Shown here: positions 6,242-6,401 of the stretch, piece by piece
Layout of the letters: each line of letters starts with the position of its first letter
Position numbering within the stretch: position 1 is the first letter of the stretch
NCBI GenBank assembly: GCA_945936265.1
Contig: CAMETB010000085.1
Location: forward strand, 1-6,401
Direction of reading: 5' to 3'
DNA length: 6,401 nucleotides
Origin: an uncultured Clostridia bacterium
GTDB taxonomy: Bacteria; Bacillota; Clostridia; Oscillospirales; CAG-272
The notes under the pieces: model-generated
Database searches by the model: none
Told to the model about the DNA's origin: nothing
What the model saw: the letters and a program-made list of their open reading frames with translations, nothing else
Position numbers and translations under genes: made by a program

Positions 6242-6401
6242 TCAAAAACGTGCCGTCCAGTCGCTTTCGGGATCAACATCTGATTTCCATATGGCAGTCA
6301 GCAAAATGTCATCATCTGTTGTATATATACCGTCTGTAAATTCGGTATCTGTTCCGGAGATAACCCACCTGACAAACGGATCTCCTTCAAATCTCGGAAT
6401 A
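6242..6401 (-). CDS. C-terminal 52 residues of a protein ending in an InlB B-repeat-like (Flg_new) unit, runs off the right edge
   Basis: Only the end of the gene is in the window: the reading frame enters at 6400 and stops with TGA at 6244-6242. The peptide contains PFVRWVISGTDTEFTDGIY followed by TTDDDILLTAIWK. This is the closing pattern of Listeria-Bacteroides/InlB B-repeats ('F.gW...dg..y......i..d.tLtA.W'), common in large secreted or surface proteins of gut Firmicutes. A short acidic tail (SDVDPESDW) follows, with no LPxTG sorting signal or terminal membrane helix. The protein probably lies outside the cell, but its main domains cannot be seen. No terminator was found in the 98 nt before nagB. 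The repeat call is by pattern in one unit only. Confidence 0.65.
   Translation of the reverse strand, partial: IPRFEGDPFVRWVISGTDTEFTDGIYTTDDDILLTAIWKSDVDPESDWTARF

Overview
The window looks like chromosomal DNA of a low-to-moderate GC Gram-positive anaerobe, most likely a Clostridia-type gut bacterium. This is an inference from the frequent ATA isoleucine codons, purine-rich Shine-Dalgarno sites, a Firmicutes-style NagB, a DUF624 (YesL-like) membrane protein and the tail of an InlB-type B-repeat surface protein. No marker gene fixes the taxon. All eight genes that can be supported lie on the minus strand, so transcription runs from high to low coordinates.

In order of transcription: (i) 6401-6242, the last 52 codons of a gene ending in an InlB/Flg_new-like repeat. 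(ii) 6143-5421, a glucosamine-6-phosphate deaminase-like protein (NagB family) with its own predicted promoter and with substitutions in the most conserved catalytic motif. (iii) From a second predicted promoter at about 5401-5374, a tightly packed run: an ABC ATPase (5340-4618), a small two-helix membrane protein (4584-4102), a membrane-anchored protein faintly resembling a sugar-binding protein (4105-3500), a six-helix DUF624/YesL-like membrane protein (3503-2646), a DUF4964/DUF5127/DUF4965/DUF1793 'glutaminase A-like' protein without signal peptide (2579-579), and the N-terminal 178 residues of a ribokinase (535 to the left edge). Two junctions are 4-nt ATGA overlaps and the other gaps in this run are 33, 66 and 43 nt. 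I see no terminator between the genes, so one operon is the simplest reading.

As a working idea, the first four genes of the operon form a membrane machine powered by the ABC ATPase. They are followed by a cytosolic enzyme of the GtaA family and a sugar kinase, with a NagB-like isomerase/deaminase just upstream. This suggests uptake or sensing of a carbohydrate or amino-sugar compound and its intracellular breakdown. The odd points are the absence of any recognisable ABC permease, the half-length binding-protein-like component, and a NagB that lacks the usual catalytic His and Glu. No RNA genes, CRISPR arrays, insertion sequences or phage features were seen, and no gap longer than 100 nt lacks a gene.
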